From positions 62,001-126,000 of the forward strand of contig JAUMWB010000002.1 of assembly GCA_030529845.1 (NCBI GenBank): a DNA stretch of 64,000 nucleotides. Reading direction: 5' to 3'. The position numbers and the translations under genes are program-made. The DNA comes from Rothia sp. (in: high G+C Gram-positive bacteria). GTDB lineage: Bacteria > Actinomycetota > Actinomycetes > Actinomycetales > Micrococcaceae. Below the pieces are notes generated by a model, which saw only the letters and a program-made list of their open reading frames with translations, did no database searches and had not been told where the DNA came from. How positions within the stretch are numbered: the first letter of the stretch is position 1; each line of letters begins with the position of its first letter. Positions 27,702 through 35,374 of the stretch are shown here, piece by piece.

Positions 27702-28295
27702 CTAGTCAAGAAAGTCGTACATCGACTCTTCACGCTCTAGCTGCTCCCGAGTGGCATCATCGAGCCCTCGCGTCAGGGCTCGGGCTTTTCGGTAGTCGCT
27801 GATAGCGAGTAGCAGGGTGGCAGTAGCAAAGGAGAAGGTCAAAATCCCGCTGGTATTGCCAAAGGCAGCGGAGAGGCCGATGACGTCGGGGCCCAGCAGG
27901 GCAGCGGCAGCTGAAATGTTCTGCCCCTCAAGACGGTCGGGGGCCACCATGCCGAAGAATCCGGCCAGCACCCAGGTAGATACTGCCACGAGCGCGGTGA
28001 CGGGCGGCAAGCCAGCCCGCACTCCCTTTTCTTGCACGCCCATTTCTTTGAAAGAAAACAGGGCGGCGACCAACAGAATGACCAGCAGGGCAGGCCCAAA
28101 TGAAATCGCGTAAATGGGCCCCAGCTCTCCCCAGGCGCCAAAGAGGGCGCGCCCGGCAGTAATCCAGACAGCCGATATAAAAGCCATGGGCACCAGAAGG
28201 TAGGCAAGCACCCGGCGCACGGGGCTTGGCTGCCGCCGTAGGCGCGGGTGGGTGAGTAACGAGTCTGTGGTAGTAAGGGAGCGCTCTTGGTTCAC
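27702..28295 (-). CDS. Uncharacterised four-helix membrane protein
   Basis: A 197-residue protein I do not recognise. It has a charged N-terminus, four hydrophobic segments (around residues 28-50, 60-82, 100-120 and 148-165) and an acidic C-terminal tail ending in a Glu/Asp-rich stretch (REQLEREESMYDFLD). Its gene is divergent from the HAD hydrolase, with about 50 bases between starts if the HAD ATG at 28347 is used. No domain is evident; function unknown. Confidence 0.6.
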   Translation of the reverse strand: MNQERSLTTTDSLLTHPRLRRQPSPVRRVLAYLLVPMAFISAVWITAGRALFGAWGELGPIYAISFGPALLVILLVAALFSFKEMGVQEKGVRAGLPPVTALVAVSTWVLAGFFGMVAPDRLEGQNISAAAALLGPDVIGLSAAFGNTSGILTFSFATATLLLAISDYRKARALTRGLDDATREQLEREESMYDFLD

Positions 28296-28346
28296 CCACC
28301 TATCCTAACCGGGCAAAGCTCCCCGAGGACGGGTAGGGTGGTGTAT

Positions 28347-28997
28347 ATGAGCAGACTTGAAGCTATTTTCTTTGACCACGACGGAACCCTTGTAGATACC
28401 GAGCCCCTGTGGGCCGAGGCAAAAACTGCCCTAGCTGCCGAGTTCGGCGCCAACTGGACCGAGCAAGACACACTCATGGCCCTGGGCAAGCCTGCCGCAG
28501 TCACCTTTGCCCGCATGCAGGAGCTGGGTGCAGATGCTCCCGCTGATGAACTCTACGACCGTCTCAAGGCGAAGATGTCGGTACTGCTCAAGGACGCCCG
28601 GGTTGAGCTCCTGCCCGGCATCGAGGCGCTCCTGGCGCAGGTAGCTGAGGCAGGCGTCCCCGCCGGTATTGTCACCAACGCTACGACCGAGGTAGCTGCC
28701 AACACAGCTAAGCTAGCACCGGAGGGTCTCTTTAAAACCCTGGTAACCGATGAGCAGGTCACTCACGCTAAGCCTGACCCCGAACCCTACCTCCTCGCAG
28801 CTCAGAATCTAAGGGTAGATCCCGCCAACTGTGTTGCGGTGGAAGACTCTGCTTCCGGAGCGCAAAGCGCTATGGCCGCAGGCATGAAAGTGGTTATAGT
28901 CCCCGGCCTGACCGAGGTGCCGGAACACCTGGGGCATGCCCGCTACACCCACACAGAACTTAGCCTGGAAAAAATTAGGGCACTACTCGAGGGCTAG
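28347..28997 (+). CDS. HAD-superfamily hydrolase (beta-phosphoglucomutase-like)
   Basis: A 216-residue phosphatase- or mutase-type HAD protein. Motif I is FFDHDGTLVDTEPLW with nucleophile Asp, motif II is GIVTNAT, motif III is the Lys in HAKPDPEPYL, and motif IV is VAVEDSASGAQSAMAAGM. The cap is the small helical type, as in sugar-phosphate phosphatases; substrate unknown. The ATG at 28347 is chosen because the motif I strand begins six residues later; an upstream in-frame start would add 20 residues of non-family sequence. A strong hairpin follows. Confidence 0.88.
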   Translation: MSRLEAIFFDHDGTLVDTEPLWAEAKTALAAEFGANWTEQDTLMALGKPAAVTFARMQELGADAPADELYDRLKAKMSVLLKDARVELLPGIEALLAQVAEAGVPAGIVTNATTEVAANTAKLAPEGLFKTLVTDEQVTHAKPDPEPYLLAAQNLRVDPANCVAVEDSASGAQSAMAAGMKVVIVPGLTEVPEHLGHARYTHTELSLEKIRALLEG

Positions 28998-29007
28998 AAG
29001 ATACAAG

Positions 29008-29059
29008 CACATCAGTAAAGGCGGGTCTATCGTGCGATAGACCCGCCTTTACTGATGTG
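29008..29059. terminator. Bidirectional terminator between HAD gene and dps
   Basis: A perfect 25-bp inverted repeat (29008-29032 with 29035-29059) around a 2-base centre. It lies between two convergent genes. Confidence 0.93.
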
Positions 29060-29078
29060 ATTCACGTATAAGTGGAGC

Positions 29079-29582
29079 TTACTTGAGGTTGCCCTGACCG
29101 TCTTCAAGGTGACCGCGCAGGAACCACTGGAAGAGTTCCAGTTCAGCGGTCTGGCCGATGAGCAGATCCTCGGTAATGGGGTCAATGTCACCCACCTTAG
29201 CGATGGCAGCACGGTGGTCTTCAACAACAACGTTGTAGACCTCATTCAGAGCGCGAATGTGAGTCAGTGCATCAGCACGGTCAACATCGTATTCAGCCCA
29301 GGTGCGCTTTTCTACCAGGTCACCGGAGAGGCCGTTGGGGGCTACACCCATGGTGGCCATGCGCTCAGCAATAGCGTCAACAAAGCCACGAACCAGATCA
29401 ACCTGGGGGTCGAGCATTTCGTGAACGGCGATGAAGTTGGGGCCAACGACGTTCCAGTGAGCGTGCTTGAGAACCAGGTGCAGGTCGTTCAGGGCGTGCA
29501 GGCGAAGCTGCAGGACGTCGGCTACGTGGTGACCTGACTCTTCGGTGAGGCCGGGAACGGTAAATGATGCGTACTTGCTCAT
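29079..29582 (-). CDS. dps: Dps-family ferritin-like DNA-protection protein
   Basis: Twelve-subunit ferritin that oxidises and stores iron and protects DNA from peroxide. The 167-residue protein has the Dps signature LKHAHWNVVGPNFIAVHEMLD and then VRGFVDAIAERMATMG, which supply the intersubunit ferroxidase His, Asp and Glu ligands. The ATG at 29582 follows AAAGGAAG and matches the usual family start; the frame runs 14 codons further upstream without support. A Fur-like palindrome lies about 100 bases upstream and a DtxR-type box about 165 bases upstream, pointing to iron and/or peroxide control. Confidence 0.95.
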   Translation of the reverse strand: MSKYASFTVPGLTEESGHHVADVLQLRLHALNDLHLVLKHAHWNVVGPNFIAVHEMLDPQVDLVRGFVDAIAERMATMGVAPNGLSGDLVEKRTWAEYDVDRADALTHIRALNEVYNVVVEDHRAAIAKVGDIDPITEDLLIGQTAELELFQWFLRGHLEDGQGNLK

Positions 29583-29682
29583 GAGCGAGACTTCCTTTCG
29601 AGAGTGATGACCGGCATTTTTCAAAGCTCCGGCTGGCTTGCTGTACTTCTAGCCTACGCACTCTCAACAGCGTTTTCAACCA

Positions 29683-29705
29683 TTATTATGATTAATTCAT
29701 AATAA
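29683..29705. promoter_or_regulatory. Fur/PerR-like palindrome upstream of dps
   Basis: Perfect inverted repeat with arms TTATTATGA and TCATAATAA around 5 bases. It is a marked A+T island in G+C-rich DNA and resembles Fur-family (FurA/PerR) operators. On the dps strand a possible -35 TTGAAA and -10 TAGGCT lie just downstream with 17-bp spacing. Confidence 0.6.
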
Positions 29706-29746
29706 GCAAAACCTCGTTTGACCTGCTGGAACACCTCATCCCCACC

Positions 29747-29765
29747 TTATGTAAGCCTTACCTGA
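29747..29765. promoter_or_regulatory. DtxR/IdeR-type iron box
   Basis: TTATGTAAGCCTTACCTGA matches the DtxR/IdeR consensus TWAGGTTAGSCTAACCTWA at about 15 of 19 positions, with the perfect core GTAAG-C-CTTAC. It lies between the divergent dps and ferritin/VIT genes. A DtxR-family regulator is encoded at 46942-47634. Confidence 0.6.
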
Positions 29766-29858
29766 GCATGGCTGACCTGCCAGAACACAGGCGTCCAGCG
29801 GCAGCCACCGCAATAGCGAAAACCAGCCTTTGCTAATTCCAGAGCCCAAAAAAAAATT

Positions 29859-29887
29859 TTGCCTCGGCGACACACTGTCGCTAAAGT
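29859..29887 (+). promoter_or_regulatory. Promoter for the riboswitch-mbfA transcript
   Basis: TTGCCT (29859-29864) and TAAAGT (29882-29887) with 17-bp spacing. The expected transcription start, around 29894, falls directly at the 5' end of the riboswitch aptamer, which supports both calls. Confidence 0.6.
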
Positions 29888-29893
29888 AGTGTG

Positions 29894-30035
29894 CAGCGAA
29901 GGGGAGTAGCTCCCAGCGGCGCAGGCACATGCCCACCATAGCGCCAAAGCGGTTTATCGACATACTGGTAGTCCACACAGATAGGCACCCGGTAAACCAC
30001 CGTTTCTTCTTTCGAAGCGGCGAGCGAGACTTTCG
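29894..30035 (+). ncRNA. yybP-ykoY manganese riboswitch aptamer
   Basis: The RNA has the conserved GGGGAGUAGC at 29901-29910 and the closing AGCGAGAC at 30023-30030. P1 pairs CGAAGG 29897-29902 with CUUUCG 30030-30035. Between them are a hairpin GGCGC/GCGCC (29918-29922 with 29941-29945) and a long helix GGUUUA/UAAACC (29951-29956 with 29993-29998). That helix encloses UCGACA and CACCCGG, matching the family's UCGUCA and CACCGG elements. A last hairpin is CCGUUUC/GAAGCGG (30000-30006 with 30014-30020). This is the known helix order of Mn2+-sensing yybP-ykoY RNAs. Confidence 0.82.
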
Positions 30036-30110
30036 GCTAAAAACGTACGTTCTTAGCCGAAGTGCATCCAGCCCACCTGCCTTCGGCTCCTGACCGAAGG
30101 AAGTCACATT
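30030..30110 (+). promoter_or_regulatory. Riboswitch expression platform controlling the ribosome-binding site
   Basis: Mutually exclusive helices follow P1. Helix A is 30032-30040 with 30053-30061. Helix B is 30055-30062 with 30081-30088. Helix C is 30080-30086 with 30094-30100. Helix C covers the Shine-Dalgarno region GAAGGAAG (30096-30103). P1 competes with A, A with B, and B with C. Ligand-stabilised P1 should therefore favour B and expose the ribosome site (translational ON); this logic is inferred from pairing only. Confidence 0.7.
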
Positions 30111-31247
30111 TTGACAGCAGCCGCTCCTCACTCCCCCGCTTCACCCGACCACCAGCGCCCTGAACCCAGTCGCGCCCAGATTCGCCGCTGGCGCCGCTAC
30201 TTGGCTGAAGAAATCTCAGAAGCTCGCATCTATGCCGCCCTAGCAGAGCGTGCCGAAGGAAAAGAAGCAGAAATCCTCCGGGAGGTTGCCCAGGCTGAGG
30301 AGCGCCACCAAAATCACTGGCGGAAACTGTTAGGCGAGCACGCCCATCCTGAGCCCAAGCCATCTATCTCCGCCAGATTCTTGCAGCTTCTTGCTAAGAA
30401 CTTTGGGTCGGTTTTTGTGCTCGCCCTAGCCCAGCGCGCTGAGGGGCGCTCCCCCTACGCGAAAGACCCCGATGCCACCGAAGCTATGGCCGCCGACGAG
30501 GCGATTCACGAAGAGATTATTCGAGCGCTCTCCACCTCTGGCCGCGAGAAGCTCTCGGGCAACTTCCGCGCCGCTGTCTTCGGCGCAAACGATGGTTTGG
30601 TATCGAACGCCGCTCTCATTATGGGCGTGGGCGCCTCTGGCGTGAGCAGCTCCATGGTGCTTCTTTCAGGCGTTGCCGGCCTACTGGCTGGCGCCCTCTC
30701 TATGGCAGCAGGTGAGTTCGTTTCGGTACGCTCCCAGCGTGAACTCCTAGACGCCTCCCGCCCCACCCAGATTACTCTCGACGTTGCTCACCAGCTCGAC
30801 ATTAACCAGAATGAGCTGGAACTAATCTATAAGGCCCGCGGCATGAGCGAGGAGGCCGCCCGCCACCGTGCCATGGAACGTTTCGGCTACTTCACCTGCG
30901 ACTGTGACCCCTCGCTCTCCTTCCGCGACGGTATTGAAGGGGAGGACGCCGAGGACACCCACGGTGCGCTCGGTAGCGACGTGGGGGCTGCCGCCTCAAG
31001 CTTCTGTTTCTTTGCGTCCGGCGCCCTTATCCCGATCCTGCCCTATATTTTCGGCATACCGGGCGGGGCGGCCATGCTGATTTCCATGCTGCTGGTGGGC
31101 TTTGCCCTGATAGTCACCGGCGGCGTGGTGGGCCTACTTTCAGGCGCTTCACCCCTCAAGCGGGGGCTGCGTCAGCTAGCTATTGGTTACGGGGCCGCCC
31201 TGACCACCTACCTTTTAGGCCTGTTTTTCAACACCACAGTGTTATAA
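30111..31247 (+). CDS. Ferritin-like/VIT1 fusion transporter (MbfA-like)
   Basis: A 378-residue protein. Residues about 25-160 are a rubrerythrin-type ferritin-like domain with iron-ligand clusters (AEEISEARIYAAL, QAEERHQNHW, AADEAIHEEII). Residues about 165-378 are a VIT1/CCC1 transporter with FGANDGLVSNAALIMGVGA, the cytoplasmic metal-binding insert around DLNQNE-like residues, and four to five membrane helices. MbfA proteins of this layout export iron; related VIT proteins also move manganese. The start is TTG with AAGGAAG seven bases upstream. The gene sits behind a manganese riboswitch candidate and divergent from dps, so Mn/Fe detoxification is likely. Confidence 0.88.
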   Translation: MTAAAPHSPASPDHQRPEPSRAQIRRWRRYLAEEISEARIYAALAERAEGKEAEILREVAQAEERHQNHWRKLLGEHAHPEPKPSISARFLQLLAKNFGSVFVLALAQRAEGRSPYAKDPDATEAMAADEAIHEEIIRALSTSGREKLSGNFRAAVFGANDGLVSNAALIMGVGASGVSSSMVLLSGVAGLLAGALSMAAGEFVSVRSQRELLDASRPTQITLDVAHQLDINQNELELIYKARGMSEEAARHRAMERFGYFTCDCDPSLSFRDGIEGEDAEDTHGALGSDVGAAASSFCFFASGALIPILPYIFGIPGGAAMLISMLLVGFALIVTGGVVGLLSGASPLKRGLRQLAIGYGAALTTYLLGLFFNTTVL

Positions 31248-31313
31248 GGCTCCGCTTTCACAAGTCAGCCCCAGCAGGCCCAGTGCTTGCGCCCCTAACT
31301 ATCCCCATTTACA

Positions 31314-31344
31314 CATGCACCCCGGCTTTTGGCCGAGGTGCATG
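31314..31344. terminator. Terminator between the VIT gene and the surface-protein gene
   Basis: 13-bp stem with one mismatch (31314-31326 with 31332-31344), between two convergent genes. Confidence 0.75.
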
Positions 31345-31368
31345 CGTTGAAGATAGGGTAGGTGATAG

Positions 31369-34167
31369 CTAGCGCTGACGACGGCGCAGGGCCAGGACGC
31401 CTGTTCCCACTGCCAGGGCACCAGCGGCAGCGATACCCATCACCGGGGCACCGGTTGAGGCCAAGCTCCCTTTGCCTCCTGTGGCCTGCTGATTCTGACC
31501 GCCAGTGGCCTGCTGATTCTGACCGCCAGTGGTGGCTGGGATCGCGCCTCCGCTAGGGGCGGGAACAGACTCGTCGGCGTCCTGCCATGTGGGCCTGATA
31601 CTGGCCTGGCCAGTAGGCTGGAGGCTAGGTTCAGCGCTGGGCTGGGAAGTTGGCTGGAGGCTAGGTTCAGCGCTGGCCTGGCCAGTAGGCTGGAGGCTAG
31701 GTTCAGTGTTGGGCTGGGAAGTTGGCTGGCCGGTAGGCTCAGGGGCAGAGGTGGGTTCAGAAGCAGGAGTGGCTTGGGCGGCAGTGAGGCAGTTCTGGAT
31801 TGCCTTCTCCCCTACCGCATAGACCATGCGCTGAGTCTGGCTCTTAGCCTGAGTACCGTCGGGCAAGGGGGCGCTGTAATACACATCGAAGGTGTAGGTG
31901 CCGGGCTGACTAAAGACCCAGTTGGCGTGTACATGGGTAGCGAAGTCTACGTCAATGGCAGTGTCACCAGTGAAGCTGGTAGCAAGCATATTGATTTTGC
32001 CGGCGAAGTCCTGCTCGTAGACCCCGTAGTTTCCCCCCTCGGGTTGTTCATGAGGTAGTAGGTGCAGGGTCACGGGCCCTGCCAGCTGGGAGTAGTCAAT
32101 GTCTTGGGTGTTCCAACCGGGCCAGAGCAGACCAGTCTGTTGGGTCTGGGGTAGGCCGTAGAAGAAGCTCCCCTCTTCACCCAGGAAATCTAGGGCTGGG
32201 TCCATAAGCTGGGCAGTGCGGGGGAACTTAGCGCTTTCGCGGACTGCCAGCACAACGTCTTCTAGGGAACGCTCAATGGTGCGGCGGTCGATGGCGCCGC
32301 TGTCGTCTTTGAGGGCTAGGCTGAGGGCACCACCCGCTAGGTTAGCTTTGATGTCGATATGTCCCTCAGAAATCAGGTAGCGATTCTCTAGCCCTGGCGC
32401 CAGGCACTGCTGGGCTGATGGGTTACTGGAAGCCGGGCTAGTAGAGTCTATAGGGGTGGGGCTTGGGCTGTTTGTGATCTGGGCTGTTGATGTGGGTTGG
32501 GCAGGTGTGGGACTGGGGATAGCGGTGGGGTCAGCAGGAGGTGAGGCTGGCAGGCTGGGGGTACTGCTGAGGTCAAGCTCTAGACTGCCCTTACCCTGGT
32601 AGCTTTGCCCGAGCTGGTAGTTGTCGGTAAGGTGGTGGGTTTGGCTGCGGGCATTCATATCGGGGTGGGGTACTACCGTGAAGATAGCGTGGGAGTTATT
32701 GAGCCAGCTGTCTCCAGTGAGATAGCAGGTGGCAAGGCCGTTATCGATGTGGGCGTCACAGCCTGACCAGGGGTTTTTATCGCTAGCTTCTTCATACATA
32801 CCACCCTTGATGAAGCCGCGGAACTTGGGGTCAGCAAAGCGTATATCGACCCTGTTGTAGTCCTCGATACCTGAGGGAGTCATACTGATGGTGTAGTCAC
32901 CACTGCTGGGGGTGTAGTGGCCGGTGGGCAGGGTGGTGTTAGCGGGATCGTTCTGTTCTTGCGGCCAGCTACCTTCACCCTGGCTTGAGGTAAGGCTGGC
33001 AGTGGCACCGGGGATGTGGGCGAGGACGGGGCTAATCCAGCGGGCGCCCTGCTTACCTTCGGGAACAAAAACTGCTTGAATCTTCGAGTCCAGCGAGCCG
33101 AGCATTTCTGACCAGGTGGCGGTACCTTCAGTGACGGCGAGGTCAGTGAGGAAGTAGCCATTAATGTAGAGACTTAGGGTGCCCCTGAGGTCGCCGTTGA
33201 GGGCGGTGAAGGTGATGTCGGTGAGTTTATCATCGCCGTCTTGGGTCTGATTCTTTTTGGGTTCCAGGGTCAGGCTGTAGCCTGCTGTGGCTAGATCTGC
33301 GGCGGGAGCCTGGTCGTAGGCCTGGCGGACGCTGGTGCTGGTGGCGGTACCGTCACCTTCCAGGGGTTTTTGGCCTCCTACCTGCCAGACAGCTGTGGTG
33401 GGTTTGGATTCAATGGTTTTACCATCGTGGGAGCGGGCTACAGTGCGGTAGGTGATTTCGTAGCGGCCGGGGCGGGAGAAGGTGGTGTAGTTGTGAGTGT
33501 GGGTGCCGGGGGTGAGCTGTACGGATTGGAAGTCGGGGTCAGCGGAGCTGAGCATGCGTTCCATATCTCGGGGGTAGCGATCTTCGCGGTAGAAGAAAAA
33601 TTCAACGGTCCCGGGGCCATCGACTTCGAGCAGGTCAAGAGTAAAGGTGCTGTCGCGGAACTGCTCAGCGGGGATGTTGATGTCTGCCCCGTGCCCCGTC
33701 CAGGTGGGGTTGTGGTTGCCGATAGGCAGGGCGGGAGCCATATAGAGGTGCTGGCCGGGTTCACCTAGGAAGCTGGCGGTAGGTGAGTCTGGAACGGTGA
33801 ATATGTACTGATTAAGCGCTACGGGGCCGCTCCAGCGGCTGGGAACTGACCAGCCCTTGCCGACCCAAAGTACGGACTGGTCAAAGGGGATGAGCGCAGC
33901 TTTTTGTTCACCTCTGGCCATCTTAGCGTAGAGGCTGAAGCTGTTATTTTCCCAGACGGTTTGGGGGGCATCGATATGGGCTTGGGTTGCTACGATTTTT
34001 CCGTCGTCGGGGCCTGCACTAGCGGGCATGTTTGAGACCAGCAAGGTGGCAAGGGCCAGGCCGGTGAGGGTAAGAGTTTTGGATAGGGCAGCTTTGCCCT
34101 TGCGGACGCTGATGGCGAGGGCGCCGGTGGCCTCGGTAGCTGGTGAGCGGAAGGGAATCTTGCTCAT
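31369..34167 (-). CDS. Sortase-anchored surface protein with choice-of-anchor-M / TIGR03769-type domains
   Basis: A 932-residue wall protein. A long signal peptide (about 1-52, hydrophobic core LTLTGLALATLLVS, cleavage near ASAGPDD) precedes two related extracellular modules. These have the actinobacterial repeat pattern ending in HTHNYTTFSRPGRYEITY and HVHANWVFSQPGTYTFDVYY. Between them is a Pro/Thr/Ser linker near residues 550-590. The C-terminus has PTGQ/PTSQ repeats, a GGQNQQAT pair, LASTG (an LAxTG sortase motif), a hydrophobic helix and RRRQR. Proteins with this domain are often linked to zinc/manganese ABC transporters; here no transporter is adjacent. A Zur-like box lies upstream. Confidence 0.85.
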   Translation of the reverse strand: MSKIPFRSPATEATGALAISVRKGKAALSKTLTLTGLALATLLVSNMPASAGPDDGKIVATQAHIDAPQTVWENNSFSLYAKMARGEQKAALIPFDQSVLWVGKGWSVPSRWSGPVALNQYIFTVPDSPTASFLGEPGQHLYMAPALPIGNHNPTWTGHGADINIPAEQFRDSTFTLDLLEVDGPGTVEFFFYREDRYPRDMERMLSSADPDFQSVQLTPGTHTHNYTTFSRPGRYEITYRTVARSHDGKTIESKPTTAVWQVGGQKPLEGDGTATSTSVRQAYDQAPAADLATAGYSLTLEPKKNQTQDGDDKLTDITFTALNGDLRGTLSLYINGYFLTDLAVTEGTATWSEMLGSLDSKIQAVFVPEGKQGARWISPVLAHIPGATASLTSSQGEGSWPQEQNDPANTTLPTGHYTPSSGDYTISMTPSGIEDYNRVDIRFADPKFRGFIKGGMYEEASDKNPWSGCDAHIDNGLATCYLTGDSWLNNSHAIFTVVPHPDMNARSQTHHLTDNYQLGQSYQGKGSLELDLSSTPSLPASPPADPTAIPSPTPAQPTSTAQITNSPSPTPIDSTSPASSNPSAQQCLAPGLENRYLISEGHIDIKANLAGGALSLALKDDSGAIDRRTIERSLEDVVLAVRESAKFPRTAQLMDPALDFLGEEGSFFYGLPQTQQTGLLWPGWNTQDIDYSQLAGPVTLHLLPHEQPEGGNYGVYEQDFAGKINMLATSFTGDTAIDVDFATHVHANWVFSQPGTYTFDVYYSAPLPDGTQAKSQTQRMVYAVGEKAIQNCLTAAQATPASEPTSAPEPTGQPTSQPNTEPSLQPTGQASAEPSLQPTSQPSAEPSLQPTGQASIRPTWQDADESVPAPSGGAIPATTGGQNQQATGGQNQQATGGKGSLASTGAPVMGIAAAGALAVGTGVLALRRRQR
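31483..31530. repeat. 24-bp tandem repeat in the surface-protein gene
   Basis: Two identical 24-bp copies (31483-31506, 31507-31530) encoding the Gln/Gly-rich wall-spanning segment next to the sortase motif. Confidence 0.9.
31603..31731. repeat. Alternating 36-bp tandem repeats in the surface-protein gene
   Basis: Units 31603-31638, 31639-31674, 31675-31710 and a partial 31711-31731. Two 12-residue variants alternate (PTGQASAEPSLQ and PTSQPSAEPSLQ types), so the basic period is 72 bp. Copy number probably varies between strains. Confidence 0.9.
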
Positions 34168-34210
34168 GGGTTTATCTTTCTAAGATGGGTGGACAGAACC
34201 TGGAGTATTT

Positions 34211-34229
34211 GAGAATGATTTTCATTAAA
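34211..34229 (-). promoter_or_regulatory. Zur/Fur-type operator upstream of the surface-protein gene
   Basis: Perfect palindrome AATGATTTTCATT (34214-34226) inside GAGAATGATTTTCATTAAA, close to actinobacterial Zur boxes of the TGAAAATGATTnTCATTTTCA type. It is centred about 53 bases before the ATG at 34167. Confidence 0.6.
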
Positions 34230-34251
34230 GATAACTCGCAGATAGTCTTCC

Positions 34252-35311
34252 GTGCAAGATTCCAGCTCCCCTGACGGTGACAAGATTCCCGATACCTGGG
34301 AAATCAGCGGCCACGACGCCAATGGCGATGGTGAAATCGACATCGATTTCCCTGCCATGGGCGCCAACCCCTACCGCAAGGATCTCTTCGTTGAGATGGA
34401 CTGGATGCCCCGTGCTGACGGTGGCGTTGAGTTAGCACCCGTTGAAGATCTAGATCGCATCGTTGATGTCTTTGCCAAGTACCCCATTCGCAACCCTGAT
34501 GGCAGTACCGGCATTAGCCTCCACCTCGATGCGGGTGATGCCTGTGGCGAGAAGTACAATCTAGGCGGTGGCAATCAGGTAGAGTACAACCGCCTCGATA
34601 ACCACCTCAATGATTTGGCCACTATTAAAAACCAGCCTGGAAATTTTGCCCCTGCCCGCACCGGCATTTTTCACTACATGATTTGGGCAGACCTCTACAG
34701 CAACGGCAACTCGTCAGGGATTGCTTGGTCACCAGGTAGGGACTTCCTCGTAACTGTTGGTCAGACCTACTATGGCAGGGCCTCCAGTAATATCCGAGTG
34801 GGTACCTTCATCCACGAATTTAGGCACAATCTAGCGCTGGGCCACGGAGGTAACGATAACATCAATTACAAGCCCAACTACCTGAGCGTCATGAACTACT
34901 CCTACCAATTCAATGGTGTTCCCAGAGTAAGCGGGGGCAACTATTTTGGCTTCTCCAACCGCCAGGGTCTCACTCTAGATGAAAACGCTATCAGTGAGAG
35001 CCGAGGCCTAGGCCCGGCTGCAGCAGGTTACACCTACACCAACAGCCGCTTCAGCCTCAGCCGCGCAGCTGCCCACAAGAACCTTGATTTCAACAAGAAC
35101 GGTGTGATTGATACTGACCCTATCAAGGTAGATATCAACAATGATGGTCAGCACACTCAGCTCACCGCGCCTAACGACCTCCTACTGATGAGGTTCCAGT
35201 CACGCAAGTTTGCCGGAGGGCGCTTCGCTCGATAAGCACGATCATGAACCTCATATTCACTTCAACGAGCTCACCTCAGATGACGCTAGGGCCCAAAACC
35301 TAATCCCCTAG
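34252..35311 (+). pseudogene. Broken zinc metalloprotease gene
   Basis: The frame from GTG 34252 encodes a metzincin-like protease with the zinc motif FIHEFRHNLALGHGG and Ca-binding Asp-rich segments (DANGDGEIDID; DFNKNGVIDTDPIKVDIN). The product starts inside a domain: an in-frame TAG lies at 34243-34245 and there is no signal peptide or ribosome site. The frame ends early at 35233-35235. One extra base near 35215-35222 restores a coding-like frame (HDHEPHIHFNELTSDDA) to a TAG at 35309-35311. A full-length relative should be a secreted protease. Truncation plus frameshift argue for a dead gene, barring sequencing error. Confidence 0.68.
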
Positions 35312-35374
35312 ATGACTCCTAGCACGGGGGCTAACACCCCTCATACCTCTCACTACTAAGGAACAGATACACAC

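Noticed and set aside
30029-30063. Near-palindrome before the VIT gene read as a protein operator
   Set aside because: Its arms share bases with riboswitch P1 and the downstream helices, so an RNA switching role explains it better.
31600-31740. Regular short repeats resembling a CRISPR array
   Set aside because: The units are contiguous without spacers and lie in frame inside the surface-protein gene.
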